In this document: one piece after another, positions 25,667 to 35,847 of the stretch
Numbering within the stretch: position 1 is the stretch's first letter
How the letters are laid out: each line of letters starts with the position of its first letter
Source: Panulirus ornatus
Lineage: Eukaryota > Arthropoda > Malacostraca > Decapoda > Palinuridae
Direction of reading: 5' to 3'
NCBI RefSeq assembly: GCF_036320965.1
Contig: NC_092241.1
Span: forward strand, 28,761,797 to 28,825,796
Length of the DNA: 64,000 nt
Notes under the pieces: generated by a model
Told to the model about the DNA's origin: nothing
Databases searched by the model: none
What the model saw: the letters and a program-made list of their open reading frames with translations, nothing else
Position numbers and translations under genes: made by a program

Positions 25667-26566
25667 TTATTGATAGGTGAGTTGTCCATGGCTGTGTGGA
25701 TGTCCTGGGGCTCTAGAAGGAGAATGGTCCTCGCAGAGCAAAGCATTGACTACTTCCAGTATGTCCGCGTATTGTTGGCCGCTGAGGCAGTTGTGGATGG
25801 CTGTCGGTTCCCCAGCTTGCAGCAATCCAACCCCACAATCCTGCCGTGATTCTGCCTCTGTGGCGTGATGGCTGCACGTTGTCTGCTTCATATCTACAAA
25901 GAAGAAATGCAGGCTATATGTGAGATGTGTCGTGAAACTCGGATGCAAAGTTAGACTAACTGACGTTCTATTTTGTTTGGATCAACAGGAAAGCCTAATA
26001 TTAAAAGATGATTGATAACAGTATAGTTTCCTCTCGATCTTGTTCAACTACTCAACTGGCGTTGTCTGGACGCCAGCAGTGCAGTTTGCCGTGTTGGTCA
26101 GAGGAGAAGTGCTTTTCATCGCAGAACACGACATTCTTCTAGAAAGACTCTTCTACCAGATGGCACAGCAAGGTGGTTCCCAGCTGGTCTTCCCTATTTG
26201 ACTTAGCAGTGGTTTTATGGCAGGAGTCGTATGGTGCAGGCCAGCTTTATGGAGTCTGTTCCTGATGCTCTTGTCAGATACTTGAATTCCTGTTTGCCAT
26301 TTAATAGCGACAGCATTAGTCAAGGATTGTCGTCTTGCTGTGTCCAGAATGTTGCGATCTTGTTGCCGAGTCGTGCGACGAGGCTGTCCACTTCTTGCCA
26401 GATTTTCTAGGTTCTATTTATTTCTCTCTATCCAACGATAAACGGTCCTTTTATTTATGCTCAACATTTGAAAAATGTGTGTAGCAGGAATACCTGCTGC
26501 GTGCATGGTAATGATAGAACGTCGTTGGGCGACCGAAGTTGCCATCCTGTGTGCTTGAGGATCCAT
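25667..26566 (-). pseudogene. Tc1-like transposase remnant
   Basis: The family catalyses cut-and-paste transposition at TA sites. Reading from an ATG at 26566 on the minus strand, an N-terminal helix-turn-helix is visible (RRSIITMHAAGIPATHIF, then TVYRWIERN). An in-frame TAG at 26416-26414 breaks it. The frame continues through a second DNA-binding part (SGQPRRTT, VSDKSIRNRLHKAGL) to a TAG at 26155. After a frameshift comes VVFCDEKHF, which fits the first catalytic Asp region. Decayed sequence with GQQYADILEV at about 25755-25785 resembles the later Y..iLe motif. Two stops and at least one frameshift make it inactive. The third catalytic residue and the terminal inverted repeats were not found, so element borders are unknown. 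Confidence 0.75.
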
Positions 26567-26569
26567 GAC

Positions 26570-29080
26570 GTAGTGGCGGGCGAAATTCTAATTTCCCGGC
26601 AAACAAGACGTAACGGATCAATATGTCATGCGAGCTAGTGCGTGTGGATGGATAATTTTTCACATGTTCAAGAAATAGACAGAAGACAAAGAGTGATTAT
26701 GATTTTTTTTATCTCTACGAAAATGTTATTTATATTGTTATTCATTGAAGAATTATTCATAACGTGTAATCATCACTGATATTCAAAACTGGCACCACCG
26801 CCCAGCACTCTCTCACCCTTTGTGAGCGATAATTTCGTGTCATAATGGTGTTTCCCAATATTCAGTCCTTAGAATGCGAAGTCTTTGCGTGGTGTTTACG
26901 GCTATATTCTTCACTCAAACAGTAACTAATATATTATTTCAAATTATTGCCCATCACTTGATAAAATACACGGAGAAATCCGTCTAGTCGAGTAATATGC
27001 GAGAGGTCGTCACTGAGCGAAATTCCCTGCATTTTGTAACCACTGTTGCAGGATCCGTCTAATCGGGTACGACCTGTATATTTGATTTAGTAGTTACGTA
27101 AGATATGCTAGTGATATGTGATAAGAAATGGAAATGGAATGAGAGGAAGTTAGTATATATATCAAAAGAAGAGGTGAAAAGTAATATGAGATCGAAACAG
27201 AAAGGCAGACTCCAGGGAAAGATGAGTAAAACAAAACTGTGATTCGAGGAAAATATGATATGGAAGGGAATTACGACAAAGAACGTGAGGGATTGAAAAG
27301 AGATGAGAGGAAAAATGAGATGGCAAGTAGCAGTAAAGCATTCTCCACGATTTCAGGAAAGTAAATTTACGTTGCTAATTATGCCCTTAGATACTGAAAC
27401 CGGTAGGAAGTATGTGCTCGAGTAATGCGTAGCCTAATTGTCCATGACCTTGGTTTATCAGACTCTGTATAAGAAGGGAAAACAAACTTGTCAATTGTCT
27501 TTGCATTGCGCTACATCATGTGATATGGCATTACGCTATATTACGCCGATTTATATTACCAGGAGATGTGATAAGCAGGACATCTGCAAGATTCATTAGT
27601 TGCGGGGAAGTGTACCTAACCGCGCTGAGTTGTTAACACAACGTCGAATTATGAGTTAAGAGGAACCATTAACTATTTATTTTCACGAGCAATTGGGGAA
27701 ACCAAATAGTGTGTATCACAGGTAATAAAGAATAAATAGATGAGAAAATAGATTGTAGCATCAAGATCAAGGAAAGTTACGAAATATTGAAGTGAATTAA
27801 CTGTATTTGTGAGCGTCAGCCAGTGTGGATTTTAGAAACCCCAAATCGTACTAGAGAACAATTTCGAAACCCAACAAACCCTTGAAGGTAAATCAGATTC
27901 TCCGGGTTCTCCGGGAAGCAAATCTAGGACTGTAAACAACGCCTGTCACATTACTCCCTCACACTTCACTTCGTAAATAACTTGTTAGCACCTGGCGGCG
28001 GCTCAAGTATCGCAGGAGACTGGAAGTAGTAGTAGTAGTGTCTCTTGAGGTGAACCTCACCGGCTCTGGATGATGGACAGGTTTTGACGTACTTTATGTG
28101 ACATTAAAGTGATCACCAAGTTAGATAAGCCGCGAATGCTGAGGTAATATTCACCTTAGGAGTTTATGATAGATAAAACGTGTTTATTGACTCCCTTCTC
28201 TTATTTGGAAGGACATAAAGTCAAATCACAAGCAGCGGTAATCTGATACGGTAGTTTATGGTTCTGAAAGTTATCGAAACATTTTGCGTAACGAGCAATA
28301 AATCAGTTGTTGGGGAACTTGACCCAGTAGTTGTTGTGGGTTGAATGGTTGGAAGCGGGTTTGAGTGTGATGAGGTTAGTCTACCCTGACTGTGTGTGTG
28401 TGAGCTACCTGGTTAGTCTGGGTTGGGGCAGCTAGGATGTTGGTCTAGCTAGGATGGTTTGGTTGAATCTTTCCCATTGCATAATTAATGACACACCATC
28501 GCTGTTGTTTTCCTTTTCATCGGATGATTATTACGATTGTAATTTGAGCACACTGGGAAGATAATTATAGTAAACAAGTGGAAATTAATCTTTAGTTTTA
28601 CGATAAATCTCAATGTTTGTGCCTTATGGCCTAACACTGATTGTGTGGCTGTATGTACCGTATGTGGGTCATCTTTCTCGGTGGGCGAAATACCTTCTCT
28701 CGATTTTAGGAACATGAAGCATTTAACTTGTGTGATAGGGAACAGTGGGAACGAAGAGTGTTTTCACCTAGCATACAAAGTGGGATCAGAATCGTTTCGC
28801 TAAAAACTTTGACAACTACCATTACTTTGACAGTTTCTGACGTGTATGTAAAATGCGTTTAGATTACATACTCTCCCATGCTGACACTACTATGGCTGTT
28901 AATCATCATATATCCGTATGCAGAATGCTAAATCTGTCGTGTAGATTACCTCACCCAAATATCCCTGAGGTATGATGCCTTCTCGGCGATGATATCAAAG
29001 GTCTCTGAACCTCCGAGGAAGATCGTAGTGCCCAGTATGTTTAGTGGTGTAACTAACGAATCAATATTGTTTTTTTTTTT
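26570..29080. other. Unassigned unique sequence
   Basis: There is no supported gene. The stretch 27100-27350 is purine-rich on the plus strand. Short frames, such as 28485-28715 minus, have no recognisable motif. Confidence 0.4.
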
Positions 29081-29250
29081 CTGGCGAAATGAAATGGATG
29101 AATTAACAAGTGACATATAGCATCATAACCGCGCATGCGCACTGTACACCGATGGCATCAACAATGCTTTTTTCTGGCGAAATGAAATGGATGAATTAAC
29201 AAGTGACATATTGCATCATGCCCGCGCACGCGCGCTGTTCACCGATGGGT
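29081..29250. repeat. 93-bp tandem duplication with a CG-rich core
   Basis: Two copies begin ctggcgaaatgaaatgga at 29081 and 29174. Each holds an alternating CG-rich core (ccgcgcatgcgcac; cccgcgcacgcgcgc) in otherwise AT-rich DNA. The second copy diverges after accgatgg. Confidence 0.9.
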
Positions 29251-29517
29251 CTGATGAATTTCAAAATGAATGATAAAACTGTTAGGACTGGTAAGCATGA
29301 TTGAAGGACGCGTATCTTATCAATTATAGTTGCTGATTGGTATGGTAATTACCCTCGAATAGAAAGTAAGATCTAACTGTTTGAAAACAGTCTACTGTAC
29401 GTTGTATATTGTGTTTTACGCAAATGGAAAAATATATGTATAAGGAAGCAGGGCTACCAATTTTAGGCAAGATTGTAATGCATTGTTGTTGTTAAAACGG
29501 TGGGTTGTGATCCCTGA

Positions 29518-29548
29518 GGGGGGGGGGGGTGCATGTGGGGAGGGGGGT
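29518..29548 (+). repeat. G-rich tract
   Basis: A run of 12 G, a short spacer, then GGGG-A-GGGGGG lie within 31 bases. The tract could fold into a G-quadruplex on the plus strand; that is a prediction. Confidence 0.7.
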
Positions 29549-30105
29549 GTCGCATGGCTGTCCAGGATGAGTTAAGATAATATTTTTGCTTTAGAATATC
29601 GGACCCCAACTGAAGGTGCGCGCATAAAGGAATGAAAAATGTCACAGACTTTCGACTTTTTCCTTTGCCACTGATAATATTGTAGGCAAAAGATGGATCC
29701 CCAGGTCTTTGTGTGTTTACACCCGTGGGCATAATAGGGGGTCGAGGTGAACAAAGCCCAGGACGCGGGTCGTCTGGCAAATCAGGTTGAGGAATTGTGA
29801 CCTCGAGCATATATGAGAATCCCTCGTCTTACACAGAAATGTAAAGACATTTTTTTGATTAGGTGTACATAGAAAATATTTACATGGAGACCCTTTGCTC
29901 ACAGACACGTATACTTCCACATGCATAAGTACACATTCAGGAACGCTCGCAGACACAAAGAACGTGCACCAAGTATATGAAGACAAGTACAAGCGGAGAC
30001 ATGCGTTCAAAAGCATGCAATCATTAGCAAAAACAGATAAACGTATATGGACTTGTGAACAGGTAAATGCGATAACGCACATGTGCAAATATAATCGTAA
30101 TCGCC

Positions 30106-30171
30106 CGAACACGCACGCGCACACAGACACACACGCCCACACACACACGCCCACACACACACACACACACC
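30106..30171. repeat. Imperfect CA-rich tract
   Basis: Degenerate (CA)n with acgc and acgccc variants lies inside a wider AC-rich stretch (about 29890-30400). Low stop density here creates long frames on both strands that I do not accept as genes. Confidence 0.85.
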
Positions 30172-30529
30172 TAACTTATCACGCAAAGAAAACACAGACG
30201 TGCAAACATTATAAAAAAGCACACCAAGACACATACAAACGCAGAAGCGCCAAATACGCTCACATAAGCGAAGTACCGGCGGACGCAGTCGTACATATTC
30301 CTACTCACAATTGTGACATGCACTTGTTTATATGTCAGCACGAGAGGACATACGCATTTGTGCGTGCTGGTATTCACGAGGTTATACACGCACAGCGTTC
30401 CAGTTTACAGCAGTTTAAGAAAAGTTGTGGAATAGTAGGGAAAGTTTATAGAATGGGGCCTTACGAGCTTTGAACTCGTTCTTCGTACGGTAAAAATATA
30501 TAGTTACAAAGAAAGTCAGTTGCTGTTTA

Positions 30530-31076
30530 CTGATGACGGCGCTGTTAGAGTTTAGAGTGAGAAAGTGTAGAAGTTGTCTTGGAGAATTTGAGAATGGAGA
30601 AAGGTGAGAGTAGATGAATAAAACAAAGTTATTAGGTTTTGCTGTGTAAAATGACGTCAGTTGAGGGGTAAGTTTGAACATAGAAAACACGGAGGAAGTG
30701 AAATTGTTTAGGAACCTGAGTGTGTACATGACAGCGAATTGAAACATGAGAGCAGAGGAGAGTCAGTAGGTGGGTGAGGGGGCGAAGGTTCTGGGAGAAA
30801 TGAGGGCGAAAATGGGTATGTTAGAAGGTATGCTAATCCCAACGGTGTTGTATGGATCCAATGTTTGGGGTATAGAAGAGAATGTACGAAAGAGGGCGAG
30901 TTGAGGAAAATGGAATGTTTGCGGAGAGTATGTGATGAGTATGTGATCGAGTTATTAATGATAGGGTAAAAGAGAGGCTGGTAATACGAGTTTGGTTGAG
31001 CGAGCTGAAGAGGATTTACCGAAATGGTTTCGACATATGGAAGAGATAGAGAGAACTGGTTGTAAAAGAGGTTTTA
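30530..31076 (+). mobile_element. Old non-LTR element, 5' part of a split copy
   Basis: The sequence is a decayed relative of the young copy at 31419. Shared landmarks in the same order are aaagttattagg (aaggttattagg in the young copy), gggtgagggggcgaaggtt (gggtgggggagg there) and aaaatgggtatgtt. It covers the end of the reverse transcriptase region and has many stops. It ends at aaagaggttttatata, which corresponds to position 31936 of the young copy. The rest resumes at 32320. The two halves are separated by later insertions. Confidence 0.75.
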
Positions 31077-31087
31077 TATAAATATAT

Positions 31088-31206
31088 ATTCTTTTTCTTT
31101 TAAACTATTCGCCATTTCCCGCGTTAGCGAGGTAGCATTAAGAACAGAGGACTGGGCCTTTGAGGGAATACCCTCACCTGGCCCAATTCTCTGTTCCTTC
31201 TTTTGG

Positions 31207-31238
<32 letters not shown>

Positions 31239-31340
31239 GAGAGGGGAGGATTTCCAGCCCCCCGCTCCCTCCCCTTTTAGTCGCCTTCTACGACACTCAG
31301 GGAATACGTGGGAAGTATTCTTAATCCCCTATCCCCAGGG

Positions 31341-31343
<3 letters not shown>
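31088..31343 (-). mobile_element. SINE-like element, copy 2
   Basis: This is the same element as at 18971-19214. An uninterrupted run of 31 A (31207-31237, plus strand) replaces the shorter run of copy 1. It abuts a TA-rich junction on one side and (AT)n at 31344 on the other, inside the split old non-LTR copy. Confidence 0.75.

Positions 31344-31418
<75 letters not shown>
31344..31418. repeat. (AT)n microsatellite
   Basis: About 75 bases of AT lie between SINE-like copy 2 and the 5'-truncated end of the young non-LTR copy. Confidence 0.97.
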
Positions 31419-31420
<2 letters not shown>

Positions 31421-32310
31421 AGTAAATGTGAATAAGAGCAAGGTTATTAGGTACAGTAGGGTTGAGGGTCAAGTCAATTGGGAGGTGAGTTTGAATGGAG
31501 AAAAACGCAAAAGGAAGTGAAGTGTTTTAGATATCTGGGAGTGGATCTGGCAGCGGATGGAACCATGGAAGCGGAAGTGGATCATAGGGTGGGGGAGGGG
31601 GCGAAAATTCTGGGGGCCTTGAAGAATGTGTGGAAGTCGAGAACATTATCTCGGAAAGCAAAAATGGGTATGTTTGAAGGAATAGTGGTTCCAACAATGT
31701 TGTATGGTTGCGAGGCGTGGGCTATGGATAGAGTTGTGCGCAGGAGGATGGATGTGCTGGAAATGAGATGTTTGAAGGACAATGTGTGGTGTGAGGTGGT
31801 TTGATCGAGTGAGTAACGTAAGGGTAAGAGAGATGTGTGGAAATAAAAAGAGCGTGGTTGAGAGAGCAGAAGAGGGTGTTTTGAAGTGGTTTGGGCACAT
31901 GGAGAGAATGAGTGAGGAAAGATTGACCAAGAGGATATATGTGTCGGAGGTGGAGGGAACGAGGAGAAGAGGGAGACCAAATTGGAGGTGGAAAGATGGA
32001 GTGAAAAAGATTTTGTGTGATCGGGGCCTGAATATGCAGGAGGATGAAAGGAGGGCAAGGAATAGAGTGAATTGGAGCGATGTGGTATACCGGGGTTGAC
32101 GTGCTGTCAGTGGATTGAATCAAGGCATGTGAAGCGTCTGGGGTAAACCATGGAAAGCTGTGTAGGTATGTATATTTGCGTGTGTGGACGTATGTATATA
32201 CATGTGTATGGGGGGGGGGGGGGGGGTTAGGCCATTTCTTTCGTCTGTTTCCTTGTGCTACCTCGCAAACGCGGGAGACAGCGACAAAGTATAATAAATA
32301 TATAAAATAT
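31419..32310 (+). mobile_element. Young 5'-truncated non-LTR retrotransposon copy (RTE-like)
   Basis: The copy covers the end of the reverse transcriptase ORF and the 3' tail. Motifs include VNVNKSKVIRYSR, CFRYLGVDLAADGT, LYGCEAWAMD, KWFGHMERM and RGRPNWRWKDGVK, the usual C-terminal series of RTE/CR1-type elements. Three frames are needed: a shift near 31500, and an extra base in tttgaaggac at 31771-31780 relative to the copy at 52573-53229. The frame ends at 32099. The tail holds a run of 17 G (32210-32226) and ends gctacctcgcaaacgcggg followed by an A/T-rich end. The clade name is my judgement; the enzyme core is absent. Confidence 0.85.
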
Positions 32311-32319
32311 AATATATAT

Positions 32320-32465
32320 ATGCTGGAGGGGTCAAGGAGATTTTGAGTGCTCGGGACCTGACCATCCAGGAAGGTGAAAGGCATGCACGAAATGGAGTGA
32401 ATTAGAGCGAAGTGCTATATAGGGGGCGAGGTCATTTGAGTCAAGAAAAGTGCGAATGCCGAGAG
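32320..32465 (+). mobile_element. Old non-LTR element, 3' part of the split copy
   Basis: The segment starts gctggaggggtcaaggag and parallels young-copy positions from about 31995 on (atttgagtcaagaaaag against ggattgaatcaaggcatg). It continues the half ending at 31076 with about 55 bases lost or replaced. It therefore flanks the insertion on the right. Confidence 0.65.
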
Positions 32466-32590
32466 CATATAGAAGATGAAATAGTTGTATGACAGTAGAA
32501 AGTGTTCAGGAGATTGTTCTCCGCGACTACGAAACTTCCTACCGGTACCGTACAAATTGGTAGTTAATGATAGGTTATTGCGCGCGCACA

Positions 32591-32591
<1 letters not shown>

Positions 32592-32645
<54 letters not shown>
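32592..32645. repeat. (CA)n microsatellite
   Basis: About 54 bases of CA follow a short cgcgcg run. Confidence 0.97.
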
Positions 32646-32646
<1 letters not shown>

Positions 32647-33052
32647 CTGAAGTATATGACCTCACTTGGTCTTGTAATAAGAATTGGAGGAATCATTTTC
32701 GTCACAGACCTTCGGATGGCTCAAGTCCATACACTGCAGAAATGATAACTAACCAGCCACAGGTCAGGTCACCAGACTTAAAAGAAAATTATTAGAAAAG
32801 AAAACGAAAGTAGTGACACTTATGGGTATAAGACATAGACGCCAGTAATATCGAGAACAGCTGTACGATGGGGCTTGTGATGGAGGTCAGAATCCTGCTG
32901 AAAGAGTCAATGTTGTTGTGATAAAAGAGAATAATAAATGATGTGAGCTAAAGAGAGACGGGGAAAGTGACGGGGATAAATTGTGGTCGAGATAAACTTA
33001 AAGATATGAAAGACGTTACCGAGAATCTGATGCAATCTTCTGGTGTCTCCTT

Positions 33053-33059
<7 letters not shown>
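32646..33059. other. Unassigned unique sequence
   Basis: I see no gene, RNA or repeat in this stretch. Confidence 0.4.

Positions 33060-33105
<46 letters not shown>
33060..33105. repeat. (TC)n microsatellite
   Basis: About 23 TC repeats. Confidence 0.97.
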
Positions 33106-33108
<3 letters not shown>

Positions 33109-33302
33109 GTGTATTCCCTTCTCCCACTTCAGCTCTTTACCACTAGGTAGACCTAATGCTCCGGGAACCTATGAGTTTCGACTAATCTCCAAACGACAGA
33201 CAGACAAAGCATTAATCAGTAATTGATACAGAAGAAGATACATGATTCCCATTTCAAGCTTTATAACTCAATGTTCTTCGCTCGCTCTCTATCCTTCCTT
33301 AT

Positions 33303-33305
<3 letters not shown>

Positions 33306-33337
<32 letters not shown>
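33306..33337. repeat. (AC)n microsatellite
   Basis: About 16 AC repeats. Confidence 0.95.
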
Positions 33338-33339
<2 letters not shown>

Positions 33340-34229
33340 ATTTGTGTGTTCGGGCATCATGGTCTCTTTTCCATTCAATTTAAACCTTTCAGCACTAAAC
33401 ATGAACGACTTATCGATAGAGCCGTAGTTGTGTTCACTATAATTTCTGATTTTTCCCGGTTGGCGTTGTAGGAATCGATATTTTCGTTGCTGACGAGAGG
33501 CATTCATGGATGATGAGAGATGTCACCTCAACCCTACACTAGCATGTAGAAGTATCCACAAGGCTCAGATTCTTAAGAGATAATAATGGTATCTGGATCC
33601 TTCGTGTTCCCTCAGCTAGGTCCCATTTTCTGCTGTAGAGTGCGTGTATGGAAGAGATTTTGTGAGGTTTACATAATGATGATAACGGTATGTCACATTC
33701 ATACATAACGGAAAGCTAGGAAGGAGTGATTATAAGTATAATGTTAGAGGAAGTATAACCTTCAAGCAGAGCAGAGGAAAATGCCCGTGGAGGGTGACGG
33801 CTAAGGTTTAAATGTCTGTGGCGCACTTGAACGACCATGGATGTCGAAATGGCTCAAATATGAATATTCTGTTTTCAGTGTTTCAATATTCCTGACATCC
33901 GTCATGTTTGGGAGGATATCTTTTTTAGTGTGGTCAAAGCCTGTAGATTTACTTCCATGTTATTTGCTCGGTACTTCTTATTGCTGTTTTAATCTCTTGA
34001 AGGAAACAAAACCAATTTTCCAAAGCTCGCCTAACTCTATCCTGCAATATTTTGTGAACGATATTCCATCATCAAACGAAGACATATCTTCAGCTGGTCC
34101 TCAGCGATGTCTAGAGGCGTCCTGATTACGATGGTAGAATGAGTGAGGCGAATGGCATGTCTTCAGTCGAGTGAGGTTTACATATAAGTAGCAATCCAGG
34201 CAAAGAGTTCACTTACCTGGTATCCATGC
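33338..34229. other. Unassigned sequence
   Basis: An open frame at 33841-34125 (94 codons, plus) has no family signature and no splice support. Nothing else stands out. Confidence 0.35.
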
Positions 34230-35430
34230 CCCGCCTGCTGTATATATATCCTTGACTGAGAACTGTTGGCTGAATGTCAACGGTGAGAGTAATGCATGGG
34301 TTCACCCGTCTTTGAATACCAAGTGAAAATTCCAGAATCGAGAGGGGCATCCATGATCACTGGCTTTATTTGGATATCATAACTTTGGTGTTGTGTGTCA
34401 AATCATCTCTAGTTCCGTTGTGGTTGCTGGAGCATAATGCTGCGTTGGAGCACCGTATCTCGGGTGCACTGTTAGTCTCCTAGGTAGTGAGGTGAGAGTG
34501 TTGACACCGGGTGTAATCCATTTGGTGAAGTTTGCAATCATCAGGGTATGAATGTGTCGATCACATTGGGTCTCTTAAGTGATCTGGGATCCTTATTTAG
34601 GTAGTTATATTTAACCCGGGTTGCCGATTTTGGCGTCGTGGATATAGATGACCAGCCATATTCTCTTCTTATTCTTGTGATATTTGACTTTCTCACCGAT
34701 CATTTGACGAAGTACCCGCTCAACGGATTTGTAAATGGGGATATTTGGTTCTCGATACTGTAGGTGGATTGACTGTGTCTCTTCCTCATCTCCTACGTTG
34801 TTGCTGGTGTATATTTCGTTCATCAATATCTGTCGTAGTCGCTGCAGCTCCTGCTTGAAGGGTACCCAGCTTGAGCAGCTCTTAAAGGCTCTCCTAATTA
34901 ATCATCTTATAACGCTCATTTTCTAAAAGGTCAAAGCATTCACTGGCTCCATTCAGCCACGGCCCAGCATCATTAAGGCTTCTGTAAACTAAAGTGGGAA
35001 AAAGTTTCGTCTTCACCACAGGTGTACGTCAAGCAAGAGGAGTCTATTCTCAGTGCTTAGTTCGCATGTGAATTTGTTTACTGCATTGTACATCACTGCA
35101 GTCTGTCTGTTAGGGATTGTATGTTCCTTTACGGAGACAACAGTATCGTCCATATAGCGGTAGTAAATATAAGGAAGTAGGTCCTGAAGAATTTGGAGTA
35201 GGCAGAAAAGAATTCCAAAAGTGAGATCTCATTCGGCAGTGGAGCAGGCCTTCTAGGCCTCGGATGGATGTTTCAGGAACATCTCAAGAATGGATATCGG
35301 GTTTTACGGGTTGAGGTACTGGATGCTCATTTGTCTGTAATGTCAAGGATGATTATTGTTTTAGTTTCTGCTGGGACATTGGTGAAACTTCTGTGAATAT
35401 TGATACCCATCGATATTGAGATTCTTTTTG
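34230..35430 (-). pseudogene. Decayed Penelope-like element: RT, linker and GIY-YIG parts
   Basis: Read on the minus strand, an RT catalytic motif RYMDDT is at 35159-35142, followed by KFTCE and ENRLLLLDVH, as in Penelope-like reverse transcriptases (RYvDD, then kFT-E and LpFLDv). Next come LIRRAFKSCSSW and KQELQRLRQIL near 34900-34830, then VKYHKNKKRIWLVIY near 34660-34620. These match the linker of the family. Downstream, DPRSLKRPNVI, PRRLTVHPRYGA and TRDDLTHNTKV (about 34590-34370) follow the nuclease part, in shifting frames. Several stops and frameshifts show it is inactive. It is not the same family as the element at 19299, which keeps different linker residues. Confidence 0.7.
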
Positions 35431-35807
35431 TTTTGTAGCCAAAGCTAAACTTCAACTAATGAAAATAAAGAATGAAATAGAAAAGTTAGTTATAAAAGAT
35501 GAGGATAAACTTGTTCCTAGGTGGCTTACAGTTCGTTGTTGTGTTCGCTGGTGCTTATTAAGGTGGTCGGCTTCTGAGTATTACTATTTTCATCTTATTC
35601 TTAAGCATCCACTGTTGAGGAACACACATACTATGTCAACGTCGGGGTAAAGCCAAGGACTCCTCTCAAGTCTGTTTTCTTTTCTGTTAGATAAACAATC
35701 AGAATTAGAAAATATCGCCATCGATCTTGGCCATGTTTGTGTCGAATTGTGGATGCAGATATTAAGCTGAGAGCATAATTAGTGATCGACTCCACTCTGC
35801 CGCATGA

Positions 35808-35809
<2 letters not shown>
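35431..35809. other. Unassigned unique sequence
   Basis: I see nothing supported in this stretch. Confidence 0.35.

Positions 35810-35845
<36 letters not shown>
35810..35845. repeat. (TG)n microsatellite
   Basis: About 18 TG repeats. Confidence 0.96.

Positions 35846-35847
<2 letters not shown>

Noticed and set aside
26451..26663. 70-codon minus-strand frame
   Set aside because: It is in another frame than the Tc1-like helix-turn-helix, which is read from 26566.
29717..30473. 192-codon plus-strand frame (29895-30473) and 149-codon minus-strand frame
   Set aside because: The sequence is AC-rich and low-complexity, which reduces stops on both strands. The peptide is His/Thr-rich without a domain.
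31582..32384. Antisense frames of up to 220 codons over the non-LTR copy, also seen at 52640-53214
   Set aside because: They are shadows of the conserved sense ORF. They recur only because the two copies are nearly identical.
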